From: Chitinophaga caeni
GTDB lineage: Bacteria > Bacteroidota > Bacteroidia > Chitinophagales > Chitinophagaceae
Length of the DNA: 64,000 nucleotides
NCBI RefSeq assembly: GCF_002557795.1
Contig: NZ_CP023777.1
Span: 3,295,001 to 3,359,000, forward strand
Direction of reading: 5' to 3'
Part shown: positions 46,449 to 57,010 of the stretch, in pieces
How positions within the stretch are numbered: the stretch's first letter is position 1
Layout of the letters: each line of letters begins with the position of its first letter
Notes under the pieces: generated by a model
Databases searched by the model: none
Seen by the model: only the letters and a program-made list of their open reading frames with translations
Told to the model about the DNA's origin: nothing
Position numbers and translations under genes: made by a program

Positions 46449-47700
46449 GCTTGAGCAGCACCTCTACGGCAGCCGCCGCCTCGGCCTGTGGAACCTCGGC
46501 TTGGACCTAAGTACATCCTTCGATATCGACACGAGCTGGCTCTCCGAAGGCCGCCGCATCTACGAGCTGACGAACCACCTGGGCAACGTGCTGGCCACGA
46601 TCAGCGATAAGCGCATCCCGGTTTATGAAAATGATGATACGACGGTTGCGTATTAAGATGTAGATTTGTTGAGCGCGGTGGATTATTACCCTTTCGGTAT
46701 GCAGATGCCGGGTAGGGTGTTTAACGGTGGTGGGTATCGGTATGGGTTTAATGGGAAGGAGAATGATAACGAGGTGAAGGGGGTGGGAAACCAATACGAT
46801 TATGGGTTCAGGATATATGATCCCAGAATTGGAAAATTTTTATCTGTAGATCCGTTGGCGAAATCTTATCCCTGGAATTGTCCATATTCGTACGCTGAGG
46901 GGGATGTAATTAGAAGTATAGATTTAGATGGGCTAGAAAAATATATTATACACCAAAGAAGTTTTGCTCCTTGGGAGTTTTTCGGAGAGATAGCTAGCGG
47001 AGGGCAGTATAAGTATTCTGGAGATCATCGTGGATTTTCTATTTTGTCAGATAATATGATCAAGACTAAAGTGTCCACTGCAATAACTGTAGATATATCT
47101 GCTGCAAAAGCTACCTTAACAGTTGCCAAGCAATTTGGCAATACAATAAGGTATGATGGAGAAACAGGTGAGGCATTGAAGACCGCGCCAATAGTAAATC
47201 CAGAAGTTATCATGTGGAATGCACAACGTAATGAGAGTGAAGTTTCAGTAAAGGCCAGAATTGAGGGGCAGGCTCCACTTGTACCCTTTCCTATACTTGA
47301 CCCGATTAGTTCATTGATTGATCAACCGATAGTTTGGACAGGGAAAACATCTATAGATAATCATATATCAGATGGATATATAAATGTTTCTTATAGTTTG
47401 ATTGGGAAAGGTTTTCCTGCATTTGAATCATTTATTGAAGATGCAAAGGGTACAAAATTGTTTATAGGCGCCTATACTTCGCCTGCAAAAAGTAATATAC
47501 TTCAAGCATTATCAGGTTCAGAGCTATCTCTTTCAAGAACATTTAATACCAAGATATCAACAGATCTAGATGGAAATTTTAATGGTGTTTATACCAAGGA
47601 TAGAAATGGAAATGATGTTGTTGTGAGTCCTGCGACTTATAATGCTCAAATATCCAATGCCTCTCCAGCGAGAGATTTACCTGGAAAAAAAATTCCTTAG
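46437..47700 (+). pseudogene. RHS tip with unknown toxin (RSFAPW family), stop in core
   Basis: RHS core begins at the junction with the XRE remnant (EQHLYGS at 46443) and is interrupted by TAA at 46654-46656 in VAY-stop-DVDLL. The second part is open from 46666 to 47700: VDYYPFGMQMPGR, YDPRIGKFLSVDPL, DLDGLEK, then IHQRSFAPWEFFGEIAS and GDHRGFSIL, and later GKGFPAFESFIEDAKGTKLF. The RSFAPW...FPAxESFIxD toxin type is shared with the 48-kb and 62-kb cassettes but is only distantly similar, and I know no activity for it. The immunity gene follows after 1 nt. Confidence 0.65.
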
Positions 47701-47701
47701 T

Positions 47702-48151
47702 ATGAAAATAAGTTTATGGGTTATTGTTGTTGGTTTAAGTTTTATGCTGATGTCATGCGATCACACATTGCATTGCGAAAAACATTTTATTCCAAGTGGA
47801 TATGTTGGAAAGGTTACTGTTTATTTTAATCAAAAGAACGGTCAAAAACAGTATGATAAAGATGGGTGTATTGTTTATTCTATTCCTAAAGATGGAAAAT
47901 GTTTAAGTGCTTTGCCTATTAAGCAAGGGACGGCATACCCAAATCAAACATTTACTTTTTATGAACTCGTAAGTAAGGATAGTACAAATCAAATTTTTGA
48001 GTTTTATGAAAATAACTATTTGAAAGATACTATCCACAATAGAGAGAAAAAATATATTTTTTTATTAAGTAGTGGATACTCAGAAGGCAATTATAATTTT
48101 GAATATTATGTAGATTATGGGAAGGCTTATAAAAGCCATTTGCATTATTAG
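47702..48151 (+). CDS. DUF6843-like lipoprotein, probable immunity
   Basis: A 149-residue protein with a lipoprotein signal peptide (VIVVGLSFMLMSC). The mature part has FIPSGYVGKVTVYFNQKNG and YSIPKDGKCLSALPIKQG, the DUF6843 pattern. Start: the ATG at 47702, 1 nt after the toxin stop. Localisation in the envelope suggests that the toxin acts there. Confidence 0.7.
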   Translation: MKISLWVIVVGLSFMLMSCDHTLHCEKHFIPSGYVGKVTVYFNQKNGQKQYDKDGCIVYSIPKDGKCLSALPIKQGTAYPNQTFTFYELVSKDSTNQIFEFYENNYLKDTIHNREKKYIFLLSSGYSEGNYNFEYYVDYGKAYKSHLHY

Positions 48152-48183
48152 ATATTCTGACAGTGTCACTTTTGTTATTTTAC

Positions 48184-49414
48184 CAGCTTGAGCAGCACCT
48201 CTACGGCAGCAGCCGCCTCAGCCTGTGGAACCCCGGCTTGGATCTAAGTACGACCTTCGATATCGACACGAGCTGGCTCTCCGAAGGCCGCCGCACCTAC
48301 GAGCTGACGAACCACCTGGGCAACGTGCTGGCCACGATCAGCGATAAACGCATCCCGGTTTTTGAAAATGAAGGTATGACGGTTGCTTATTATGATGTAG
48401 ATTTGTTGAGCGCGGTGGATTATTACCCTTTCGGTATGCAGATGCCGGGAAGGGAGTTTAATGGTGGTGGGTATCGGTATGGGTTTAATGGGAAAGAGAA
48501 TGATAACGAGGTGAAGGGAGAAGGGAACCAGCAGGATTACGGGATGCGGGTGTATGATCCGAGGTTGGGGCGGTTTTTATCCGTGGATCCGATAACTAAG
48601 CAATATCCTGAATTAACACCCTGTCAGTTCGCTACTAATATGCCTATTTGGGCTGTTGATTTAGACGGGTTGGAGGCGTTTAAAGTTACTCAGAGATCAT
48701 TTGCTCCCTGGAGACGATTTGGAGATGCATTTGGTACATTTAAGAAAAGCTTTAAAGGTGATGATCGTGGTTTTTCCTTGTTTGAGTCAGGTTCTCGATG
48801 GGATGTGATGAAAGCTACGGCACGTTTGCACTCCATGGCAAAGTTTACTTTAGGAACAGATGGCGTTAGTGAAGAAGGTCACTTTGCTAGTATAACCACT
48901 GGCTATAAAAATTTTGTTGGAAGGCAAGAGAAACAGTGCATTTGCGAAACCAAGTGGTAAAGAAAGTTTTAAGAATAATAATTTAATACAACAGGTCGTA
49001 GGGTCAGATCCTTTAGTAAGCGTAGCGCCAGATATAGATTGGAAAATAGAGCTTAAGTTTACGGTAGTAACACCCACATTATTGGAAGTGGCTGGAAATG
49101 TAAAAGGTAAGGCTTTTCCTGCTTATGAAAGCTTTATACAAGATGAAGCAGGAATGAAAGTTTTTTTACATACTTATTCAGCGCCGGATAGGTTGCAGTT
49201 AGGTAAGGAGCTCTTAAACCCTTCATATGATTATAGGCGTTCGCTATCTTTCAGATTTGAACTAGATGCAAAAGGTAATTTTACTGGAAAGATGTGGCTT
49301 GGGGGCGAAGAAGGAGCGTGGAATGAGACAACGATAAGTGCTTGGAATAAATTGAATTTTGATAAAAAGCCTGCTCCCGATCTAGAGCGAGGAGAGGGGG
49401 AAGGGGAAAACTAA
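48184..49414 (+). pseudogene. RHS tip with RSFAPW-type toxin, frameshifted
   Basis: RHS core starts with EQHLYGSSRLSLWNPG at 48190, preceded by the CCAGCTTGAG junction also seen at 46,430. It continues without lesion to DLDGLEAFKVTQRSFAPWRR. The toxin frame stops at 48960 (ICETKW-stop) and resumes one base out of phase from about 48914 (FKNNNLIQQ, then GKAFPAYESFIQDEAGMKVF) to 49414. The resumed part aligns with the 46.4-kb toxin, so this is a true frameshift. The 62.5-kb copy has the same lesion. The next gene is a membrane protein, probably its immunity. Confidence 0.75.
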
Positions 49415-49655
49415 AATAAGCAATACATGTATTTTTTACCAATTTTAGTCTGGATACCTATTGTTATAATACTGGTTAATAAATTATCCTTTAGTAAAGG
49501 ATACAGTAAAGTTTTGATATTTTTTTTAAGCTATCTTTTAACATTTTTGCTTACTTACGGAATATATGTGTTTACTGAACTAGGCACTTATGTAACGCAT
49601 TTGAGTGCGGTTGGGAATGTATTTTGGTTGTTGTATTTGTTTTTAATTGCTCCAA
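48193..49655 (+). repeat. Long direct repeat, left copy
   Basis: This segment recurs at 62538-64000 at an offset of exactly 14,345 bp and runs past the window's right edge. The toxin and immunity part (from about 48,560) differs at only about two positions that I found (48997 region T/A, 49310 region G/A), while the RHS core part has about ten or more differences. Confidence 0.85.
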
Positions 49656-49714
49656 TAATTTGGACAGTGTTGCTTACTCGACTTAGTAATGAGGTTGGAA
49701 GCGTAAAAAGTTGA
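49427..49714 (+). CDS. Small membrane protein, probable immunity
   Basis: A 95-residue protein with three hydrophobic segments (WIPIVIILV, KVLIFFLSYLLTFLLTYGIY, VFWLLYLFLIAPIIWTVLL). It starts 12 nt after the frameshifted toxin. A membrane immunity protein fits a toxin acting on or at the inner membrane. An identical copy starts at 63772. Confidence 0.6.
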   Translation: MYFLPILVWIPIVIILVNKLSFSKGYSKVLIFFLSYLLTFLLTYGIYVFTELGTYVTHLSAVGNVFWLLYLFLIAPIIWTVLLTRLSNEVGSVKS

Positions 49715-49810
49715 GGGTACATTACCTTTATGAAAAAGCTCGTAACTATTATGTTTAAACCTTTTTGGACTAAAACAAGTTGATTTTTTAATAAAATTTA
49801 ATCTTTTACA

Positions 49811-49834
49811 AAACCCGGTACAAAGGCCGGGTTT
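49811..49834 (+). terminator. Terminator
   Basis: AAACCCGG pairs with CCGGGTTT across 8 nt, followed by a short T-containing run. Confidence 0.6.
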
Positions 49835-49882
49835 GCTATTTTAGTATTTATTTGAGTTTGCTAAACAATTCTTAGGGTTTGA

Positions 49883-52221
49883 ATAGTCCTCTTAAGCTAC
49901 AGTTCCGCCAAGGATCATTTCCTGTACAATTACGAGTACGACGCGGAAAACCGCCTGGTGAAAGCGACCAGCGGCGTCCACGCTAACTTCGACGGTTACA
50001 AGATCAACAGCCCTAAAACGGATGCCGAGTACCGCTATTACTTGCACGGGCCGCTGGCACGCCTGGAGTTGGGGGATAACAAGGTGCAGGGTGTCGATTA
50101 TGCCTACACCTTGCAGGGATGGCTGAAAGGTGTGAACGGCCATTACCTGGACGCATCTTCCGAGATGGGGGGCGACGGGCAGCCCGGTAGCCCGATGGCC
50201 ACGGTGGCCCGCGATGCCTACGCCTACGCGCTGGATTATTACGCTGGGGATTACCTGCCGATCGGGGGTAATAACGCGGGGGCCTTCCCCTTGCATTTCC
50301 AGGTCAACGGTGCCGATACGATCGGCCGTGACCTGTTCAACGGGAACATCTCGCTGATGAACGTTGCGATCAAGGGAATCGGCAACGGCGCCACGGTGGG
50401 CAACCTGTACGGTTACGACCAGCTCAACCGCCTGGTATCGATGCGGCAACGGTCACTGTCGCCGGGAGCGACGACCTGGCACGCGCTCTCGCCCGGCCAA
50501 TCCTACGCCGAGGATATCGCCTACGATGCGAACGGCAACATCCTTACTTACCGCCGCTTCCGCGGCAACGGCACGGAGATGGACCGCCTCTCTTACCGCT
50601 ACAACCGTGGCACGGACGGCCGCCTCCTGGACAACCGCCTGAACTACGTCGAGGACGCGGTGAACGATGCCGCCTACGGCGGCGATATCGAGACGCAGGT
50701 GCCGGAGAACTATGCCTACGACCGCGTGGGCAACCTCGTCAAGGATTTTTCCGGCGGCATCGACAAGATCAGCTGGACGGTGTACGGCAAGATCGGGAAG
50801 ATCACGAAATCGGGTGGCGGCATCCTCGATTACGGCTACGATGCCGGTGGCCAGCGGGTATCGAAAGCTTTCACGCCGCCGGGCGAGGCCACGAAGACGA
50901 CCTGGTACCTCCGGGAGCCATCGGGCCGCGCTGGGCGGAGCAGCACCTCTACGGCAGCAGCCGCCTCGGCCTGTGGAACCCCGGCTTGGACCTAAGTACG
51001 ACCTTCGATATCGACACGAGCTGGCTTTCCGAGGGCCGCCGCACTTACGAGCTGACGAACCACCTGGGCAACGTGCTGGCTACGATCAGCGATAAACGCA
51101 TCCCGGTTTATGAAAATGATGCTATGACGGTTGCGTATTATGATGTAGATTTGTTGAGCGCGGTGGATTATTATCCTTTCGGTATGCAGATGCCGGGGAG
51201 GGTGTTTAACGGTGGTGGTTATCGTTATGGGTTTAATGGCAAAGAACAGGATAATGAGGTAAAAGGATGGGGCAACCAGCAGGACTATGGCATGCGGATT
51301 TATGATACCCGGATGGGAAGGTTTTTAAGTGTGGATCCATTGACACGTAAGTTCCCGTGGTATAGTCCATACCAATTTGCAGGTAATACACCTATACAGG
51401 CGATAGATTTAGATGGTGCTGAACCCTTATATGTCAATTTTGCTAATGGAATTAAAGTAGGTAATCCTAAAATTACTAAATCTTCACAGTGGCTTGTTTA
51501 TAGCTATATAAACAATGGTTTGTCTGGTAGTCATACGACTTATGTAACTGACCCTAAAACGTTTAGTAGTGCTGCTCAATTTAATACTGTAAATCTTAAT
51601 ACACAGTTTTACTCTTCATTCGGTCAAAAGGAGGAATATTATAAGTGGGCACAAAGTCAAATGAATGACAAGAAAGTAAATACTCAATGGTTTTCAATGG
51701 ATGCTAAAATTGTTGGACCTTTTGAGGTAGGATTGACAGAGTTAGACCCAGGTGTAATGTTATCAAAAGACACGAAAGGATTTTTAAACAACATTGGCTC
51801 TTTAGTGCTTAAAGAAAATATGGGAGTATATAACCAATTAAATTCCATAGGTTCTTTTAATAGTAAAACAGGAGGAATGGCATTAGACAGAGAATTGCTG
51901 TATAATGAACAATCCAAAATACAAGATTTTATGTATTCGCTTGATGTAAAAGACTTGGACAAATACTTAAGAGAATACAACGCAGGGTTCAAAGTATTTC
52001 AGGCTATCAAAGGTAAAGACCATTACTTAAACGTTGCAAGTTCAGTCATAGGTGGTGATATTGATTTTGGAAGCATAAAACACAGAATGGTTATAGGACA
52101 AGTTTTAATGTATCAGATGCACGGACAAAAGATTGACGACAAAGCAAAACAAACTATTATGAATAATGCAACAGAAGACACAGGTAGATATTATAAAGAA
52201 AGATATGGCAATGACGATTAA
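49883..52221 (+). pseudogene. Longest RHS core with unknown toxin, frameshifted by a 43-bp deletion
   Basis: The RHS frame is open from 49883 (recognisable from about 49901: YNYEYDAENRLVKATSG) to 50995. It covers the stretch YAYTLQGWLKGVNGHYLD, then ALDYYAGDYLPIGG and YGYDQLNRLVSMRQ, which other cassettes lack. At 50922-50927 a 43-bp segment present at 38411-38453 is missing, which shifts the frame. The continuing core and toxin are in another frame (50986-52221). The toxin after AIDLDGAEP (VNFANGIKVGNP..., later DVKDLDKYLREYNAGFKVFQ) has no family I recognise. Immunity overlaps its end. Confidence 0.75.
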
Positions 52222-52732
52222 GCAATTTCTAATCCCAATTATCAGTAGTGTCATATTTGGGCTACTATATTATTTACTGCCCCAAATTAATATGGCAATA
52301 TGGCTTTTTTTTATTGCTACTTTCGGTATATGGTTTTCAATTCTGTTAGTTAAAATTATCCAATATAATTCTTTTGCTAATAGCTCAAACGTCATAGGGT
52401 TTGTGATAGCTGGAACATTTTTGTTTTTTGTCACCATTGCATATTTATCAAAAAATTATTCCTTATTATTGGATTTTAGGCGAGTAACTTTTTTACCGTT
52501 CAATGGATTAGTTTATTTATTATTATTCTACCTGTTTTTTTCATTTAAAATAAACATTTACGATGTGGCATTGGTTATTGCTTATGGATTAACGATAAAC
52601 TATATTTTTACAGACAGTGCATATAATACATTCAAGAGATTAGATTTATTGATAGCCTTTTGGATATTTTGCTTTACAGCACATTTAGTAATTATGCTAA
52701 GAAGATATCCCAAATCAGGCGCAAGGTTGTAA
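52205..52732 (+). CDS. Polytopic membrane protein, probable immunity
   Basis: About 175 residues with five hydrophobic segments (FLIPIISSVIFGLLYYLL, INMAIWLFFIATFGIWFSIL, VIGFVIAGTFLFFVTIAYL, FNGLVYLLLFYLFFSF, LIAFWIFCFTAHLVIML). The ATG at 52205 (or 52211) overlaps the last codons of the toxin at 52221, showing coupling to it. No family recognised. Confidence 0.6.
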   Translation: MAMTIKQFLIPIISSVIFGLLYYLLPQINMAIWLFFIATFGIWFSILLVKIIQYNSFANSSNVIGFVIAGTFLFFVTIAYLSKNYSLLLDFRRVTFLPFNGLVYLLLFYLFFSFKINIYDVALVIAYGLTINYIFTDSAYNTFKRLDLLIAFWIFCFTAHLVIMLRRYPKSGARL

Positions 52733-52825
52733 ATATTCATGAACCATGTGCAAGCGTTCCGTTTGTACTATAAATGTTGAGAGGTAAAAGGGGATAAAGA
52801 AAAAGCCGGTAATAAAAGGCAAGAG

Positions 52826-53546
52826 AAGCTGTCTCATAAATATTGAGGCAGCTTCTTATGTTTATAATAATATTTCTATCAATTTGATGTTAGAATTGAA
52901 AAAATAAAGGCTTCGCCTGTCATTTTAAGCGGTCCTCTTACGCAGATTATGTGCTAATGCTAATAATCCCGCCTCAATACTCACTTTATCCAGACCACGC
53001 ATCATAAATCGTTTAAATAGGTGATTATGCTTGATATTGGCAAAAACGGGTTCAGTGTCATGGCATCTTTGCTTACGTTTTTGGATGCCCCGCTTCGTTT
53101 TCAATCTCTTTTCCGCTTGTCTTTTCAGGCGATTTAGATTATGATTCACCTCTATTATTCGATTATCCTTTTGTCCATGGCAATCACTGCGCAATGGGCA
53201 TCCATTGCAGTTCCCAGCCCTGTATTTTGTGATTGTTTGTTTAAAGCCCGCCTTGGTAACATGTTCATAACTACCTATATTTTTCATCGTTTTGCCACAC
53301 GGGCATATATATCTGTCTTTTTCCTGGTTATAGGTAAGTTTGTCTGTCCGGTATGGGTTTTATCTTTGCTTTATTGGTTTTTATGGAGTTGCCCCATACA
53401 AAAGTGTACCTGTTTGCATTCGCTTCGATTTTAGTGCCGTCGGTGTAAAGCTCTTTCAAACTCAAAACACCTTCTTCGCATAATAGTAATACTACCTGTG
53501 TAAAGATGGGTTGCAGAGATTTTTGAAGACGTTTGCCCCGGAAACT
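52826..53546 (-). mobile_element. IS1182-type insertion sequence remnant
   Basis: The left end has GAGAAGCTGTCTCATA, like IS1182 terminal repeats, with a short inverted copy (GAGGCAGCTTCTT) beside it. On the minus strand the transposase C-terminus is open at 52925-53287 (CNGCPLRSDCHGQ, NLNRLKRQAEKRL, ERIxxEAGLLALAHN-type end). Upstream pieces (FRGKRLQKSLQPIFTQVV, LKELYTDGTKIEANANRYTF) are joined after a frameshift and with the middle of the protein missing. The right end fuses at about 53546 into the 3' end of the XRE gene. It cannot move by itself. Confidence 0.8.
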
Positions 53547-53854
53547 TTGTTTTTGAAATCCCGGATCATGATTTCGATGTGTCCGAGTACGTACTCTTTA
53601 GCTTCCGGTGGGAGTGCATTAATATCCTCCAGTCTTTTAAATGTAGCCTGATCGAGCACCAGGTCTGATTTGCTCACCAGGTTGTCTATAGAAATATCCA
53701 GCATATCCGCAATTTTAATAATGACTTCGATAGAAGGCATCATGGCATCGCGTTCATAGCGCCCGATGATATCTCCGGAGGTGCTGATGTGTTTGCCAAG
53801 CCGGGAGATATTTTTCTGCTTGGGCAGTAGCATGATGTGTGATCCTATTGTCAT
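53492..53854 (-). CDS. XRE regulator, 3' end replaced by IS sequence
   Basis: Same regulator as at 37.7 kb (MTIGSHIMLLPKQKNISRLG, then STSGDIIGRYERDAMMPSIE). It has the same two-residue loss in helix 2, but here the Tyr codon after AKE is intact and the frame continues to IMIRDFKNK. The last 17 residues (VSGANVFKN...) come from the adjoining IS1182-type sequence. The ATG at 53854 is chosen over the upstream TTG. It is antisense to the following RHS cassette. Confidence 0.75.
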   Translation of the reverse strand: MTIGSHIMLLPKQKNISRLGKHISTSGDIIGRYERDAMMPSIEVIIKIADMLDISIDNLVSKSDLVLDQATFKRLEDINALPPEAKEYVLGHIEIMIRDFKNKVSGANVFKNLCNPSLHR

Positions 53855-53869
53855 TTTACTGTGATCCAA

Positions 53870-55532
53870 TACAGATCGAGAAAGTTATTGAGAATTACCC
53901 GGAACCGTTTGACCATAGCGGTGTCTTTAAATAGGTCAGCCTGTTCGTTTCCACTTAGCAGGTAGCTACAAGAGGATCGTTTATGCCTACACAATGCAGG
54001 GTTAGCTGAAGATGTGAAAGGCATTACCTGAAGGCGTCTTCCGAGATGTGGAGTGATGGGTGCGGTGGGGCCCGCGATGCCTACGTCTACGACTGCGTGG
54101 GCAACCTTGTCAAGGATTTTTCCGGCGGTATCGACAAGATCGGCAAGATCACGAAATCGGGTGGCGGCATCCTCGATTACAGCTACGCCGCCGGTGGCCA
54201 GCGGGTATCGAAAGCCTTCACGCCGCCGGGCGAGGCCACGAAGACGACCTGGTACCTCCGGGAGCCATCAGGCAATGTGCTGGCAGTGTACGAGCAGTAG
54301 TGCGGCGGCAGCGGCCCGCGTTGGGCGGAAGAGCACCTCTACGGCAGCAGCCGCCTCGGCCTGTGGAACCCCGGCTTGGACTTAAGTACGACCTTCGATA
54401 TCGACACGAGCTGGCTCTCCGAGGGCCGCCGCACCTACGAGCTGACGAACCACCTGGGCAACGTGCTGGCCACGATCAGCGATAAACGCATCCCGGTTTT
54501 TGAAAATGAAGGTATGACGGTTGCTTATTATGATGTAGATTTGTTGAGCGCGGTGGATTATTACCCTTTCGGTATGCAGATGCCGGGAAGGGAGTTTAAC
54601 GGTGGAGGGTATCGTTATGGGTTTAATGGGAAGGAGAATGATAACGAGGTGAAGGGGGAAGGGAACCAGCAGGATTACGGGATGCGGGTGTATGATCCGA
54701 GGTTGGGGCGGTTTTTATCCGTGGATCCTTTATCGCCTGATTATCCAGAACTTACGCCTTATCAGTATGCTAATAACAGTCCTGTTACAAATATAGATGT
54801 AGATGGATTGGAGGACGCAAATTCAAATGTAGTTACTGCTACTAAACGGGGTAAGGCTGCGCTGAAGAAGGTGACCGATCATGTGCTTAAAGAACAAGCG
54901 AAAAAGGCTGCTGAGAAGATGGCTGCTGAATCTGCTAAGAGAATGGCAGAGGAGGCAGCAAAGAAAGTAGGATCGCCTAAGAGCTCTACTCTTATAGGGC
55001 TGGCATTAAGTATTGTGATGGAGCTTTTTACTTCTCCTAACGATCAGCATACAGCTGATGAATTGTATAAAGGAATAAATCCCAAAAATGATCCCGTTGT
55101 TGATCGAAAAGACTTACCAGGATGGGATTCTGAAATGGAGAGGCAAGGGCATTTTATGGGATTACCTTTAAAGGAGGATGTTACAAAAGATGAAGAGAAG
55201 AAAAATGTTTATATACATTATTCCGACAGGAAAAGTATTGTTGAGATTGCGGGAACTCGAGTATTAATTCCAAACAAAAAAATAAGGTTTATTTAACAAA
55301 AGCTTTATTAACAGAAAAGCAGGTTGAGGAACTTTTATTTTTAGGTATTCCCGACAAGAAAGGTAAAGGTAAGTATATGGTTGTTTTTGCTGTTGATCCT
55401 GATCAAGATACTAATATTCAGGCTGATCCATCTAATATTCTTGAATACATTTATGATCGTGGTACGCTGAAAATTAGGGAGAAGAATCTAATCTATATTG
55501 GCCCAAATCCTAAAAAAGATGAAGAGAAATAA
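53870..55532 (+). pseudogene. RHS tip with HYD1-like toxin, stop and frameshift
   Basis: The left 180 bp are the same antisense-XRE/decayed-RHS composite as at 38.0 kb. The RHS core is open from 54046 with an in-frame 24-bp deletion (DKIGKITKS, lacking the WTVYGKIG segment), then TAG at 54298-54300 in place of the Glu codon after YEQ. The same frame resumes and runs to 55296: VDYYPFGM, DPLSPDYPELTPYQY, a helical linker, then YIHYSDRKSIVEIAGTRVLI. It shifts at an A7 tract (55276-55282). One more A would join VYLTKALLTEKQVEELLFLG and the tail to TAA at 55530. The pattern is ADP-ribosyltransferase-like. Confidence 0.65.
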
Positions 55533-55923
55533 AGAAGATATGTTTTCTATAAATGATCTCGCAGAGTTAAATGTTCTCAGGCAGTGTTTATATGTGTTTA
55601 AATTTGGAAAGGAAGAGGACGTTGTTGATCTGATTAATAGCCCGCTTTATGGAAGGGTTTTTGAACGAGTAAATAGGGCATTAGAGGAAGAGTTGATTAA
55701 ATTGTCGCATAGTCCGAATGTGATAGGGGAACAATTATATATTGAGCATCGAGAACATGAACGACAAGTTGTTGAAAGTTATTTGGAGCGTTTGAATAAC
55801 TGGTCTGATTTTGATTTTAATACCAAAAGAAAGGTTGTCATTAATCTTTTGATCCCTTATAAGTATAGCAAATCTACGATTGATGAAATGATTAAATACG
55901 CGGATTTTTTTCATTCCAAATAA
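55519..55923 (+). CDS. Probable immunity protein of the HYD1-like tip
   Basis: A 134-residue helical, acidic protein (KEDMFSINDLAELNVLRQCL and SKSTIDEMIKYADFFHSK). The ATG at 55519 overlaps the true end of the toxin frame by 14 nt, an immunity-gene arrangement. The frame extends 7 codons upstream to a TTG. No family recognised. Confidence 0.55.
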   Translation: MKRNKEDMFSINDLAELNVLRQCLYVFKFGKEEDVVDLINSPLYGRVFERVNRALEEELIKLSHSPNVIGEQLYIEHREHERQVVESYLERLNNWSDFDFNTKRKVVINLLIPYKYSKSTIDEMIKYADFFHSK

Positions 55924-56047
55924 AGAGTTGTAAATCGGTCTCTTCGCAAGAGAACAAATAAGAACGATTCGCCTTAATGATTACTTTCTTTTAAAAAACA
56001 CTATTTCATAAACTGTGTAAATTCAAAAGTCGGGGAATGAGGATAAT

Positions 56048-57010
56048 TTGTTGAGCGCGGTGGATTATTACCCTTTCGGTATGCAGATGCCGGGTAGGGT
56101 GTTTAACGGTGTTGGGTATCGGTATGGGTTTAATGGGCAGGAGAAGTCAAATGAAATAAAAGGAGAAGGAAATAGCTATACTGCTAAATTTTGGGAATAT
56201 GACCCACGATTGGGAAGTCGCTGGAATGTTGACCTTAAACCTACAGTTGGCATTAGCGATTACGCAGCTTTTGCAAATAATCCGATCTTTAATGCAGATC
56301 CTTTAGGCGATACACTAAGACCATTAACCACTCATGTTTTAAGGGATATGGCCAGGAAAACTGGTTTTACTGGAACTGGTATTGTGTTTAATAGAAAAGT
56401 AGGTAAGGCATTTGAAATGATTGGGCTTTATGGCGGAGGATTTGGTTCTGAGAATACAACACGCTTCACATCAACCGAGAGAAGCTACGCAACTGCCGGT
56501 ACAAGTACATCAGTTATTCCCGATGGCGTTCGGTCTGCAAAAAAAATACAGATCAGACTGATTCCTCCTGGATTAAAGACTAGTATTTATCCTAATAGTT
56601 CATTTGCTGAAGTAAAAGCAGTAAATGGGGTTATAAGTTTATCAAGTAATAATCATCAAATACGGGGTGAGCTTGATGCATTAAAAAATACAGCGGGCGG
56701 GAAGGCCGGCGTTGGCACAATGACATTTATTACAACAGCTAATACGGTTATTGGACCTGATGTGATTGAATATGCAATGGCCAACAAACTGAAAGTATAT
56801 CAGGTATTTTCTTTTCAAGAAACAGACGATAACTCTATACACTTTTCTCCGCCTATTCCTTTAGCGCTTCCAGTCAATGGGAAAAATGTTCCAATTGATG
56901 TAACGCCAATTGTAAAGCTTGTTGATATAAAATTTGGATACATGCTAAATCCAAGGTGGGTAAGACCTGAGAATCCTAAAAATCCAGATGTAGAGGAGGT
57001 AGAACAATGA
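56048..57010 (+). CDS. RHS tip with second PD-(D/E)XK nuclease toxin
   Basis: The open frame begins inside RHS core at LLSAVDYYPFGM with TTG at 56048; there is no other start. The core ends in the GNSYTAKFWEYDPRLG form. The toxin has KVGKAFEMIGLYGGGF, VIPDGV (PD at residues 159-160) and FAEVKAVNGVISL (E188-V-K190), which gives the PD-...-ExK signature of restriction-endonuclease-like nucleases. QIRGELDALK follows. The immunity gene overlaps its stop by 4 nt. Confidence 0.75.
   Translation: MLSAVDYYPFGMQMPGRVFNGVGYRYGFNGQEKSNEIKGEGNSYTAKFWEYDPRLGSRWNVDLKPTVGISDYAAFANNPIFNADPLGDTLRPLTTHVLRDMARKTGFTGTGIVFNRKVGKAFEMIGLYGGGFGSENTTRFTSTERSYATAGTSTSVIPDGVRSAKKIQIRLIPPGLKTSIYPNSSFAEVKAVNGVISLSSNNHQIRGELDALKNTAGGKAGVGTMTFITTANTVIGPDVIEYAMANKLKVYQVFSFQETDDNSIHFSPPIPLALPVNGKNVPIDVTPIVKLVDIKFGYMLNPRWVRPENPKNPDVEEVEQ

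Noticed and set aside
46507..46794. Minus-strand open frame across RHS core
   Set aside because: The RHS core leaves open frames on the opposite strand because of its codon use, and the same shadow appears at other core copies. The plus-strand reading matches RHS proteins.
49892..50449. 185-residue minus-strand frame
   Set aside because: It lies opposite the clear RHS core and its composition (Val, Arg, His, Gln rich) is that of a reverse-frame shadow.
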